Source: Shewanella cyperi (GTDB lineage: Bacteria > Pseudomonadota > Gammaproteobacteria > Enterobacterales > Shewanellaceae). Taken from it: DNA of 64,000 bases. Numbering within the stretch: the first letter of the stretch is position 1; every line of letters begins with the position of its first letter. The stretch covers positions 1,445,501-1,509,500 of the forward strand of contig NZ_CP071501.1 of assembly GCF_017354985.1 (NCBI RefSeq). The letters run 5' to 3'. The notes under the pieces are model-generated. The model searched no databases. It was not told the DNA's origin and saw only the letters and a list, made by a program, of their open reading frames with translations. The translations under genes were made by a program, and so were the position numbers. Shown one piece after another: positions 1-7,832 of this stretch.

Positions 1-381
1 CAGGGCCGCCTGTGGATGTGTGGCCGCAAGGCCCACAGGGTGGATGCCACCGCCCAGGGCGCCTTTGCCAAGCGCTATTTCTCCATTCCCTGCGAGCGGA
101 TTTTCAATACCCATCCCCAGGTCAAACGCTCGGCGCTGGTGGGCGTACACAGGCACGGCGACAAGATCCCGCTGGTGTGTATCGAACTCGACAAGTCCCA
201 GGCCTGCGGCAATGCCAAGCAGCTGTACCGCGAGCTCAGGGAGCTGGCGGAGCAGCACGAGCTGACCCGCGGCATAGATTATTTCCTTATCCATGAGGGC
301 TTTCCCATGGACGTGCGCCACAATGCCAAGATTTTCCGCGAAAAGCTGGCCCTGTGGGCGGAAAAGCAATTGCACCTTTGA
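1..381 (+). CDS. oleC: OleC, 3' end only (olefin biosynthesis AMP-dependent ligase)
   Basis: Only the C-terminal domain of an acyl-adenylating enzyme is present; the reading frame is open from base 1. The fragment opens [13 protein letters not shown], the hinge/A8-type motif of ANL-superfamily enzymes as seen in OleC, and carries the late lysine region ([17 protein letters not shown]) typical of that domain. In the ole pathway OleC converts the 2-alkyl-3-hydroxyalkanoate made by OleA and OleD to a beta-lactone, which OleB decarboxylates to a long-chain olefin. The next gene is oleD, 38 bp downstream on the same strand, as expected for an ole locus. The family call rests on the motif plus this neighbour. 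Confidence 0.85.
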   Translation, partial: QGRLWMCGRKAHRVDATAQGAFAKRYFSIPCERIFNTHPQVKRSALVGVHRHGDKIPLVCIELDKSQACGNAKQLYRELRELAEQHELTRGIDYFLIHEGFPMDVRHNAKIFREKLALWAEKQLHL

Positions 382-419
382 AGCCCTAACAAAAGCCTGA
401 TAACGCCAGAGATCCCTTT

Positions 420-1505
420 ATGACGACAACAGCCGTGGCCGCAGCAAGCCGGTTTGCACTCCATCCCAAGCATCTGCAAGCCGCCACCGAGCTTGGCAAT
501 CAGGTCAAGCGGGTGCTGGTGACCGGCGCCGGTGGCTTTCTCGGTAAGGCCCTCTGTCGCCAGTTGCTGCAGGGCGGTATTCAGGTGGTGGGGCTCGCCC
601 GCTCAGACTATCCCGAGCTTGTCGCCATGGGCGTGGAAATGCACCGGGGGGATATTGCCGATCCCGCCGCCGTCGCCAGGGCCATGGCCGGTTGCGAGTT
701 GGTGTTCCATGTGGCTTCCAAGGCCGGAGTTTGGGGCAGTCTCGACAGTTACCGCAGTGCCAATGTCGACGGCGCCGCCGCCGTGCTGGCCTGCGCTGCA
801 AGTCACGGCGTCAGGGCACTGGTCTACACCAGCACCCCCAGCGTGACCTTTGATGGCGTGGATGAAGACGGCATTGACGAGTCGGCACCCTATGCCAGGC
901 GCTTTCTCAACCATTACGCCGCCACCAAGGCCGAGGCCGAGGCCATGTTGCTGGCGGCCAGCTCACCCGAACTGCCGGTGACGGCACTGAGGCCGCACCT
1001 TATCTGGGGCCCGGATGACGCCCATCTGGTGCCCAGAGTGCTGGAGCGGGGCCGCACCGGTAAACTCAAGCTGGTGGGCGCCAAGGACAAGCTGGTGGAC
1101 ACCATTTATGTGGACAACGCCGCCCATGGCCACGTGCTGGCGGGCCTGGCGCTGCTGAAAGACAACAGCCCCTGCGCCGGCAAGGCCTATTTCCTCAGTA
1201 ACGGCGAGCCCGTGACCATGGCGGAAATGCTCAACCGTATCCTGGCCTGCGCTAATCTGCCGCCGGTCGGCAAAAGGGTGCCGGCCGCTGTGGCCTATGG
1301 CGTCGGTGCGCTGCTGGAAGGCCTCTATGGCCTGCTTGGCAAGCGCGAGGAGCCGCTGATGACCCGCTTTGTGGCCAAGCAATTATCCTGCAGCCATTAC
1401 TTCGATATCTCCGCCGCCTGCCGTGACCTGGGTTATGAGGCCCATATCAGCCTCGACGAGGGCATGGCGCGCCTCAAAGCCTCGCTGAAGCCTTTAGCTG
1501 GTTAA
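420..1505 (+). CDS. oleD: OleD, 2-alkyl-3-oxoalkanoate reductase
   Basis: 361-residue NAD(P)-dependent short-chain dehydrogenase/epimerase-type protein. A Rossmann glycine motif TGAGGFLG lies near residues 35-42, after a ~28-residue N-terminal extension, and the catalytic YxxxK is YAATK near residue 165. The family includes 3-beta-hydroxysteroid dehydrogenases, but directly after oleC the expected role is OleD, which reduces the beta-keto acid produced by OleA condensation. The start is the first ATG after oleC; its Shine-Dalgarno is weak (agaga), so an internal start nearer the Rossmann fold cannot be excluded. It is probably co-transcribed with oleC. Confidence 0.88.
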   Translation: MTTTAVAAASRFALHPKHLQAATELGNQVKRVLVTGAGGFLGKALCRQLLQGGIQVVGLARSDYPELVAMGVEMHRGDIADPAAVARAMAGCELVFHVASKAGVWGSLDSYRSANVDGAAAVLACAASHGVRALVYTSTPSVTFDGVDEDGIDESAPYARRFLNHYAATKAEAEAMLLAASSPELPVTALRPHLIWGPDDAHLVPRVLERGRTGKLKLVGAKDKLVDTIYVDNAAHGHVLAGLALLKDNSPCAGKAYFLSNGEPVTMAEMLNRILACANLPPVGKRVPAAVAYGVGALLEGLYGLLGKREEPLMTRFVAKQLSCSHYFDISAACRDLGYEAHISLDEGMARLKASLKPLAG

Positions 1506-1531
1506 AGTCCTGAGCCGCAATCCTCCTTGCC

Positions 1532-2053
1532 TCAGGCAAACCAGTCCTGACTGCTGCTGACCGTCACCCTGTCCGCCAGGGCGCGGATGGCGATGGCATG
1601 CACCAGAGGATCAGGGGCGGCACACAGATCCTCCAGCACCACCATCTCCAGCCTCGTTCCCCAGGGCGACAGGGCCGTGTGAGTGATGCAGTTCTGGGTC
1701 ATCATGCCGGCGAGCAGCAATCGGCTAACCTTGAGCTTTTGCAACAAGTCCGCCAGTTGGGTATTTCTGAAACTGTCGGCATGGCGCTTGTCCACTACCC
1801 AGCTCAATTCTTGCAGTTCGGGATGCAGTTCTAGGTGGAATTGTGCACCGGCGCTGCCTTCATTGAAAAAGGGCGCCGCAGCGGATCCCAAATGCCTGAT
1901 GGCGATTATGGGCATCTGCGCCGCCTTGGCAGCACTTATCACTTGCCTCAGCCGCGGCAGCAGGCTATCTGCGCCATGCTGCGGATACTTGCCCCCCTCG
2001 AAATAATCGTTTTGAAAATCAATCAGCAGCAGCGCCGTGTTTTTGGTGTGCAT
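1532..2053 (-). CDS. Isochorismatase-family cysteine hydrolase
   Basis: 173-residue cytosolic hydrolase with the catalytic triad of the isochorismatase/nicotinamidase family: Asp12 (LLIDFQND), Lys89 (VVDKRHADSF) and Cys122 (MMTQNCITHTA). The substrate cannot be told from sequence; relatives hydrolyse isochorismate, nicotinamide, N-carbamoyl compounds or are uncharacterised. The start has a purine-rich Shine-Dalgarno (agggagaa) about 5 nt upstream. It is divergent from a DJ-1/AraC regulator across a 143-bp gap, a pairing often seen when the regulator controls the hydrolase. It is convergent with oleD, leaving only 26 bp between stop codons. Confidence 0.85.
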   Translation of the reverse strand: MHTKNTALLLIDFQNDYFEGGKYPQHGADSLLPRLRQVISAAKAAQMPIIAIRHLGSAAAPFFNEGSAGAQFHLELHPELQELSWVVDKRHADSFRNTQLADLLQKLKVSRLLLAGMMTQNCITHTALSPWGTRLEMVVLEDLCAAPDPLVHAIAIRALADRVTVSSSQDWFA

Positions 2054-2196
2054 CTCTGTTCTCCCTCTGTTGAATGCCCAGACAGGATGCCCTGAAATCT
2101 AAGGATGCAGCAGTGGCTTAGGCGACACATTCAGTGCAGAATGCGACATCTTGTTGATGGAGCAGTCGCAGCTGACTGAATAACGGGGAGTGGTGC

Positions 2197-3186
2197 ATGG
2201 CACAGGATGATACAGGGCCTTTGAGTACTGGGCAGGCACAAGCGCAGTTTGGCCAACAGCCCATAAAAGAACGGCATATTGCCATCCTGGCCTATCCCGG
2301 GGTGTTGAATTCGGCGCTGCACGGGCTGGCGGAAATGCTGCTGCTCGCCAATCGCTGCGCCGCCGAGCAGGGCCTGCCCTGGCGCTTTTATCCTGAAACT
2401 TTGACCTGGCCCGACGAGCCCCCAAGCCGCTGGGATGCGGTGCTGCTGCCACCGGCCATGGACGATTCGGGTTATGGCCAGGAGAATGAGGCCTTGAATC
2501 AGTGGCTGCGGCAATGCCATGGGCAGGGTGCCCTGATTGCCTCGGCCTGTGCCGGTGCCTTCTTGCTGGCGGCTGCGGGACTCGATCGCGGGCGGCCGCT
2601 GACCACCCACTGGGGGCTGGAGGCCGCCTTCAGGCAACGCTTTGCCAAGGCCAAGCTGGACTGCGGCCAGATTATGATAGATCAGGGCGATATCATCAGT
2701 GCCGGTGGCATGATGTCCTGGCTGGAGCTGGGCTTCGCCCTGGTGGCCAGGCTCGGCGATCCTGCCCTGGTGTCCCAGCTGGGGAAATTATTGGTGGTCG
2801 ACACAGGTGTTCGCGAGCAGCGCTTTTATCGCCGCTTCGAGGCCAAACTCAATCACGGTGACAGCGCCATTGCCGGGTTGCAAACCTGGCTGGAACAGCA
2901 ACTGCACGGCCAAATTTCCGTGGTAGCCATGGCCGGATATTGTCACATGACCCCAAGGACACTGCAGCGCCGCTTTCTCAAAGCCACGGGGCTGCAACCG
3001 GCCCAGTACCTGTTGGAACTGCGCATGCAAAGGGCGCGGGAGCGGTTGGAATCAGGCAATGACAGCTTCGAGTGCATCGCCACAGAGCTGGGTTATGAGG
3101 ATGTCAGTGCCTGCCGCCGGGCTTTCACCCGCCTGTGTGGGCTGAGTCCGGGTGAGTACCGCCGTCGCTTTCGCCGCTCGGGCTAA
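2197..3186 (+). CDS. GlxA-type transcriptional regulator (DJ-1/PfpI plus AraC HTH)
   Basis: 329 residues with two parts. An N-terminal class-I glutamine amidotransferase-like (DJ-1/PfpI) domain spans about residues 25-190 and has the nucleophile-elbow sequence SACAGAF. A C-terminal AraC/XylS double helix-turn-helix spans about residues 220-327, with the family signature from AMAGYCHMTPRTLQRRF to the second HTH (CIATELGYEDVSACRRAF). Proteins of this layout are DNA-binding regulators in which the DJ-1 domain senses an unknown ligand. It lies divergent to the isochorismatase-type hydrolase at 1532-2053 and most likely controls it; that link is inferred from position only. Confidence 0.88.
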   Translation: MAQDDTGPLSTGQAQAQFGQQPIKERHIAILAYPGVLNSALHGLAEMLLLANRCAAEQGLPWRFYPETLTWPDEPPSRWDAVLLPPAMDDSGYGQENEALNQWLRQCHGQGALIASACAGAFLLAAAGLDRGRPLTTHWGLEAAFRQRFAKAKLDCGQIMIDQGDIISAGGMMSWLELGFALVARLGDPALVSQLGKLLVVDTGVREQRFYRRFEAKLNHGDSAIAGLQTWLEQQLHGQISVVAMAGYCHMTPRTLQRRFLKATGLQPAQYLLELRMQRARERLESGNDSFECIATELGYEDVSACRRAFTRLCGLSPGEYRRRFRRSG

Positions 3187-3228
3187 CGGGAAAGGACTGA
3201 CAGGAGAGGGGCATTTATAACCCCGTCC

Positions 3229-3300
3229 TTATTCCAGCTGCAGTACTTATTCCAGTCGCCGCACTCATTCCAACCTTAGCACTTATTCGAGTCGGAGCAT
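3229..3300 (-). repeat. Four 18-bp tandem units at the 3' end of the mltD-like gene
   Basis: Reading the minus strand from 3300 to 3229 gives four consecutive 18-bp units. The first is the actual end of the lytic transglycosylase gene (Met-Leu-Arg-Leu-Glu-stop). The next three read Val-Leu-Arg-Leu-Glu-stop, Val-Arg-Arg-Leu-Glu-stop and Val-Leu-Gln-Leu-Glu-stop in the same frame. The units differ at several positions but keep the last codons and the stop (TGGAATAA or TGGAATGA, with one CGAATAA). This is not a terminator: there is no inverted symmetry or T-tract. Confidence 0.9.
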
Positions 3301-4476
3301 TTGGCCCGGTTTGATTATGCTCTTTTCGGTCAGGCCGTTTAGGCCGAGCAGGGTCTTGAGGCTGATCCCATGGCGCTTGGCTATAGCGCCCAGGGTGTCG
3401 CCGGATTTAACCTGGTAGCTTGGCGCTTTGAGGGCGCTCAGTTGTCCACCCTGCCATTGGGCATCCAGGGGCAGCAGCAGGGAATAGTGTCCCGCTGTGG
3501 GTACGGTCGCGGTTCGAAATCCAGGATTAAGGGCCTTGAGCTGTTTGAGGCTCAGGCCATAACCCTTGGCCAGCACAGCCAGGGGCTGGCCGCTCACCGC
3601 CGCCTCCCGCTTGACGGCCGGGGCATTGGCTATGGGAGCCAGGGGCAGGGCCTCTTCCCGCAGCAGGGCTATCAGCGCCAGCCACTTGTACACTGTCGGA
3701 GCCTGCTTGCCGCTGAGTTTTAAGGACCAGAAATCTGTGCCCAGGCCCTTGGCTTGGTTGGCCTTGATGGCCGCCTGAATTCTGAGCTCACCCGAATTGT
3801 ACCCGGCCACCGCATTGAGCCAGTCCTGGCCCAACGTAGTGTGCAGATGGACAAGATAATTGAGCACAGCTTCTGTGGAGGCCATGGGATCGCGGCGGCC
3901 GTCAAAGTCGGCACCGACCCGCAAACCAAAACGTCTGCCGGTGGCGGGGATCATCTGCCACAAACCGGCCGGAGCACCGCCGCTGGCATTGGCATTGAAG
4001 CCGCTCTCTACCGCAGGCAACAGCGCCAGCTCCAGTGGCAGGCCTTTTTGCTCCAGGGCCGTCACTATTTCGAACAGAAAGGGGGCCGCCTTGTCGCTGA
4101 GCTGGCGGGCAAAGCTTGGCCGCTGACGATAAAAGTCAACCCAAAGCTGCATTTGCGGCGAGTCATGCAAGACTATGTCGTTCGATGCTGCGATCTTGCG
4201 CCACAGATCCTGATACTGGGGGGCTTGCGGCGTTTGCGGCTCCCTTGTTGTTGCCTGTGGTGATTCAATCTCAGTGATCCTTGGCGCTGCATTTGTCTCA
4301 TCGGGCTGCTGCTCAGACGGTGTTTGGCTACAGGCCGCCAGCCACAGCAAAAAAGTGATAAATGCCAGCGGGCGCAGGCAATGAAAAGCGCCTTTGAGAG
4401 ACATTGGGGCGGACATTTTAGCTGACACTTTGGCTGGCATTGGGACTGACACTTGTTCTGATGTTATGGCTGACAT
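3283..4476 (-). CDS. MltD-like membrane-bound lytic murein transglycosylase with LysM domain
   Basis: 397-residue lipoprotein that cleaves peptidoglycan glycan strands non-hydrolytically in the periplasm. After a signal anchor (FITFLLWLAAC, lipobox LAAC) comes a proline/glutamine-rich linker. An SLT domain follows, with catalytic Glu in ALLPAVESGFNANASGGAPAG and the downstream GLWQMIPATGRRFGL and NAVAGYNSGE motifs, and one clear LysM near the C terminus (YQVKSGDTLGAIAKRHG). The start at 4476 is preferred because AAGGAG lies 7 nt upstream; the frame stays open to 4650 but would overlap the divergent mutase. Residues 9-28 are five four-residue repeats (M/V-S/P-x-K/P), an unusual n-region before the signal peptide. 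An 18-bp repeat array covers the stop codon. Confidence 0.86.
   Translation of the reverse strand: MSAITSEQVSVPMPAKVSAKMSAPMSLKGAFHCLRPLAFITFLLWLAACSQTPSEQQPDETNAAPRITEIESPQATTREPQTPQAPQYQDLWRKIAASNDIVLHDSPQMQLWVDFYRQRPSFARQLSDKAAPFLFEIVTALEQKGLPLELALLPAVESGFNANASGGAPAGLWQMIPATGRRFGLRVGADFDGRRDPMASTEAVLNYLVHLHTTLGQDWLNAVAGYNSGELRIQAAIKANQAKGLGTDFWSLKLSGKQAPTVYKWLALIALLREEALPLAPIANAPAVKREAAVSGQPLAVLAKGYGLSLKQLKALNPGFRTATVPTAGHYSLLLPLDAQWQGGQLSALKAPSYQVKSGDTLGAIAKRHGISLKTLLGLNGLTEKSIIKPGQMLRLE
4393..4452 (-). repeat. Five 12-bp tandem repeats in the mltD-like N-terminal coding region
   Basis: On the minus strand five 12-bp units follow one another in frame: VSVP, MPAK, VSAK, MSAP, MSLK. Each begins with GTG or ATG and keeps a TC/CC second codon. 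They precede the hydrophobic core of the lipoprotein signal. Three units start with ATG and two with GTG, so several in-frame starts of decreasing length are available. Confidence 0.85.
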
Positions 4477-4642
4477 CTGGGGCTCCTTGAACGATCGCGC
4501 TATGCTAATCTCTTTGGCAGACTTTGGCATCAGCAATTCGTTGCCTGAATGAAAAAAGAAAATTTGGCGCCAGGCCGGGCAGGAAGCCCCTAAGCTTAGG
4601 GAAAAGCCCCTGTCCTGACAGACGGTGCGAGAAGGAGGCTGT

Positions 4643-6382
4643 ATGAACACCCATTTGCAACTTCAGCTCAATCACTGGCTGGGGCGGGATCCGGATCCCG
4701 CGTCCCGGGCAGCACTGGAGGCCATGGTAGCGGCAGGAGACGAGGCGGCCCTCGGCGCGGCCTTCTCGGGGCGGCTGGAGTTTGGTACCGCCGGGCTGCG
4801 CGGCGTGGTGGGCCCGGGGCCCATGGCCATGAATCGCCTGGTGGTACGTGAGACCAGCGCGGGTCTCGGGGCTTACCTTGCCAGTCATGTTAAAGATGCC
4901 CACAGCCGCGGGGTGATCATAGGTTTCGATGGTCGTCACGATTCGCGCACCTTTGCCCACGATGCCGCCAGCGTGCTCTGCGCCATGGGCTTCAAGGTGC
5001 ATCTGACCGCCACAGTGGCGCCCACGCCTTTGGTGGCCTACGGTGTGTGTCATTTCCACGCCGCCGCCGGTGTGGTGGTGACCGCCAGTCACAACCCGCC
5101 CCAGTACAACGGCTACAAGGTGTACTGGGAAAACGGTGCCCAGATCATCCCGCCCCACGATGCCGGCATTGCCGCCTGCATCGACAGGGCCGCCAATGAA
5201 GCCATCCCCTTTATGGATCAGAGCGAGGCCACCAAGCGCGGCCTGCTGGAATGGTTACAGCAGGACTTTTTCGAGGGTTACCGCCGCGCCATCAAGCACA
5301 GCGCGCTGCTCAGCCATCACACCCGGCCCGATTCAGTGGCCATGGCCTACAGTGCCATGCATGGGGTGGGGGCCGAGATGGCCTTGACCCTGCTGAAGGA
5401 CGCGGGATTCAGTGCCGTCTATCCGGTGGCGGCCCAACAACAGCCGGACGGTGACTTTCCAACGGTGAAGTTCCCTAATCCCGAGGAAGCGGGCGCCATG
5501 GATCTGGTGATAGCCGAGGCGTCGGCCAGGGGGGCCATGTTGGCCTGTGCCAACGATCCCGATGCCGACCGCTTTGCGGTGGCGGTGCGTCGCGACGATG
5601 GCAGCTATCGCATGCTGAGCGGCGATCAGGTGGGCTGCCTGCTGGGGGACTACCTCCTGTCCCTGAGTCCCAAGCCACAACTGGTGGGCAAGACCCTGGT
5701 GTCCTCGGGGCTGCTGGAGGCCATTGCCGGCCATTACGACGGCCGCTGTTACACCACACTGACCGGCTTCAAGTGGCTGATGAATACCGCCCAAAAGCTG
5801 CAAACCCCGAGCTGTCCCTTCCTGTTTGCCTATGAAGAGGCCCTGGGCTACACGGTTGGCCATCTGGTGTGGGACAAGGACGGGCTGTCGGCCCAGCTGG
5901 CCTTTGCCCAGCTCACTGCGGCCCTGGCGAGCGCCGGCATGACCCTTTGGGACAGGCTGGAGCAAATTTATCGCCGCCACGGTTTCCATCATAACTGCCA
6001 GGTGAGCATAGCCCTGGGGGCCGATACCCCCAATATTGGTGAGACGCTGCGAGCATCGCCCCCCGGCGAAATTGGCGGGCGCAAGGTCAATTGCTGCGAG
6101 GATCTCAAGTGGCTGACCAAGCGCTACGCCGATGGCCGTGAAGAAACCATTCACTTGCCCGCCAGCGACGTGCTGATTTATCACCTCGATGGCGACGAGG
6201 CGCTGCCACACAGCAGTGCCAGGGTGATAGTCAGGCCTTCCGGCACCGAGCCCAAGATCAAGTGCTACTACGAGCTGGTGTTGCCCATGGCTGAGGGTAC
6301 CAGTCTTGCCGAGGTGCAACGCCTGGCCGAAACCACCATGGATCAATTGGTCACAGCCCATCAGGCCTCCTTGCCCCACTGA
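4643..6382 (+). CDS. Phospho-sugar mutase (phosphoglucomutase/phosphomannomutase family)
   Basis: 579-residue alpha-D-phosphohexomutase, a cytosolic enzyme moving phosphate between C1 and C6 of a hexose phosphate. The four family landmarks are present: sugar entry FGTAGLRG near residue 52, the phosphoserine loop TASHNPPQYNGYK near 150, the metal loop DPDADRF near 309, and the C-terminal phosphate-binding RPSGTEPKIKCYYE. It is long for a bacterial PMM and matches the PGM2/phosphopentomutase-like size class, so glucose-, mannose- or pentose-phosphate specificity is open. The ATG at 4643 follows GAAGGAGG with 4 nt spacing; the upstream in-frame codon at 4625 has no such site. It is divergent from the mltD-like gene. 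Confidence 0.86.
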   Translation: MNTHLQLQLNHWLGRDPDPASRAALEAMVAAGDEAALGAAFSGRLEFGTAGLRGVVGPGPMAMNRLVVRETSAGLGAYLASHVKDAHSRGVIIGFDGRHDSRTFAHDAASVLCAMGFKVHLTATVAPTPLVAYGVCHFHAAAGVVVTASHNPPQYNGYKVYWENGAQIIPPHDAGIAACIDRAANEAIPFMDQSEATKRGLLEWLQQDFFEGYRRAIKHSALLSHHTRPDSVAMAYSAMHGVGAEMALTLLKDAGFSAVYPVAAQQQPDGDFPTVKFPNPEEAGAMDLVIAEASARGAMLACANDPDADRFAVAVRRDDGSYRMLSGDQVGCLLGDYLLSLSPKPQLVGKTLVSSGLLEAIAGHYDGRCYTTLTGFKWLMNTAQKLQTPSCPFLFAYEEALGYTVGHLVWDKDGLSAQLAFAQLTAALASAGMTLWDRLEQIYRRHGFHHNCQVSIALGADTPNIGETLRASPPGEIGGRKVNCCEDLKWLTKRYADGREETIHLPASDVLIYHLDGDEALPHSSARVIVRPSGTEPKIKCYYELVLPMAEGTSLAEVQRLAETTMDQLVTAHQASLPH

Positions 6383-6418
6383 CAGGTCTTTACCCCAAAT
6401 ATTTATAACCCGCAAAGC

Positions 6419-6448
6419 CCCCTGCTGACACAAGGCTGTCAGTAGGGG
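6419..6448 (+). other. Strong hairpin downstream of the phosphohexomutase
   Basis: A 12-bp stem (CCCCTGCTGACA paired with TGTCAGTAGGGG, one G-U pair) with a 6-nt loop lies 36 nt after the mutase stop. No T-tract follows, so it is more likely an mRNA 3'-end-stabilising or Rho-dependent end structure than a classical terminator. Confidence 0.5.
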
Positions 6449-6547
6449 CCCCTTATGCTGTCCTCAGTTCGCTTCCCTTCGCAGCCACGGTGGCAGCGGG
6501 GAGCTGTCGGACATTAACCAGGTTTAATTCATAAGGAGATCAAGGTT

Positions 6548-6931
6548 ATGATGCAAAATGCACCTTTGGTGTGGGGCGAACTCGCCGTCACCGACATGGA
6601 CAGGGCCATGGACTTTTACGGTCAACATTTCGGCTGCCAATTCCGCCGCGAAGACAACGCTGAATGTCAGTATGCCGTGCTCGAGTGCGAGGACAAGCAG
6701 GCCGCCAGCATCGGCCTGATAAAACACCCCATGGCCAAGCCATCCATGGACGGCTCGGTGATTTATCTGCACTTTGCCGATAAGCTGGGCCCCCTGGTGG
6801 CGCGCCTGGAACAGGCGAACGTGGAAATATTGATGCCGCCCATGGGGATCAAGGAAGGTGAATGCGGCTATATTGCCCTGTTTGCCGACAGCGAGGGTAA
6901 CCGTGTTGGCCTCTGGTGTCCGGCGCTCTAG
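6548..6931 (+). CDS. VOC-family (glyoxalase/bleomycin-resistance-like) protein
   Basis: 127-residue single-domain vicinal-oxygen-chelate fold protein. The N terminus reads LVWGELAVTDMDRAMDFYGQHF, the usual first beta-alpha unit, and the end reads YIALFADSEGNRVGLW, the usual last strand with a candidate metal-binding Glu. Proteins of this size dimerise and bind a metal; the substrate is not predictable. The start is supported by AAGGAG nine nucleotides upstream; a second ATG follows immediately. It is a monocistronic-looking gene followed about 100 bp later by a WYL regulator on the same strand. Confidence 0.82.
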   Translation: MMQNAPLVWGELAVTDMDRAMDFYGQHFGCQFRREDNAECQYAVLECEDKQAASIGLIKHPMAKPSMDGSVIYLHFADKLGPLVARLEQANVEILMPPMGIKEGECGYIALFADSEGNRVGLWCPAL

Positions 6932-7029
6932 TCCCGTGTTCCTGCTTCATGTGTGAGTGAAAGGCTTCCGGCGCCCAGGCGTCGGGAGCCCTGTTTGTTT
7001 TGGGGATTATTTAAGTTCAGGGAAAGCCT

Positions 7030-7722
7030 ATGCGCCGCGCCGACCGGCTGTTTCAAATAGTGCAGATATTGCGTCACCGCCGCCTGACCACCGCCGCCAT
7101 GCTGGCCGAGCGGCTGGAGGTGTCGGTGCGCACCATTTACCGTGATATCCAGGACCTGTGCCTGTCCGGCATTCCCATCGAAGGGGAGGCCGGTGTCGGC
7201 TATTTGCTGCGTCAGGAGGTGAATGTGCCGCCGCTGATGTTCAACGAGGCCGAGCTGGAGGCGCTGCAGGTGGGCATTCGCATGGTACAGACCTGGGGCG
7301 GCAAGGCCCTGGGGCAGGCGGCGGCCCAGGCGCTGATCAAGGTGGAAGCCGTGTTGCCGAGCCGCTTGCAGTCGCTGCAATCTTTGATGTTTTCACCGGA
7401 CTTTTACCTCGACGAGGCCGAGTTTCAGTTTCTCGACCCGCTGCGCATCGCCGCCAGGGCAAGGCGCTATTGCCATATTCACTATCGGGATGCCAAGGAG
7501 GATGTCAGCGAGCGGCGGCTGCGCCCGCTGGCGATTTATTTCTGGCGTGGCACCTGGACCCTGCTGGCCTGGTGTGAACTGCGCCATGACTTTCGCAGCT
7601 TTCGGGTCGATCGCATTCAGGCCCTGGAAAGCCTGGAGGAAAGTTTTCCGGTGACCCCTGGGCAGGAGCTGGCGGACTTTGTCGCCCGCATGCGTGCCCA
7701 GAGCGGGCAACAGGCGGAATGA
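7030..7722 (+). CDS. YafY/DeoR-type HTH and WYL-domain transcriptional regulator
   Basis: 230 residues. An N-terminal winged HTH (RRADRLFQIVQILRHRR, then LEVSVRTIYRDIQDL) is followed by a WYL ligand-sensing domain with an LRPLAIYFWRGTWTLLAWCELR core. WYL proteins bind nucleotides or nucleic acids and act as repressors or activators, often of stress or metabolism genes; no target is indicated here. The start is the first ATG, preceded by AGGGAAAG. It is convergent with the TonB-dependent receptor at 7833-10697. Confidence 0.85.
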   Translation: MRRADRLFQIVQILRHRRLTTAAMLAERLEVSVRTIYRDIQDLCLSGIPIEGEAGVGYLLRQEVNVPPLMFNEAELEALQVGIRMVQTWGGKALGQAAAQALIKVEAVLPSRLQSLQSLMFSPDFYLDEAEFQFLDPLRIAARARRYCHIHYRDAKEDVSERRLRPLAIYFWRGTWTLLAWCELRHDFRSFRVDRIQALESLEESFPVTPGQELADFVARMRAQSGQQAE

Positions 7723-7737
7723 GTCTCTATTGTCAGA

Positions 7738-7766
7738 CATAAAAAAGGACGGCCGAATGGCCGCCC
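7738..7766 (-). terminator. Intrinsic terminator of the TonB-dependent receptor gene
   Basis: On the minus strand a GC-rich hairpin (GGCGGCC / GGCCGTC) is followed by TTTTTTAT, about 70 nt after the receptor stop codon. On the plus strand it also lies after the WYL regulator, so it may serve both. Confidence 0.7.
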
Positions 7767-7832
7767 AATGCTTATGCCACAAGCTTAGAGAGCTCGGAGA
7801 CATGGCGGCCAAAACAGCCGCCAAATAGGGAT

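Noticed and set aside
4477..4650. Longer N terminus for the mltD-like protein
   Set aside because: It would overlap the divergent mutase gene start and place about 58 residues before the signal; the start at 4476 has a good Shine-Dalgarno.
7803..7827. Inverted repeat GGCGGC/GCCGCC next to the receptor stop codon as a terminator
   Set aside because: No T-tract on either strand; the hairpin at 7738-7766 is the better terminator.
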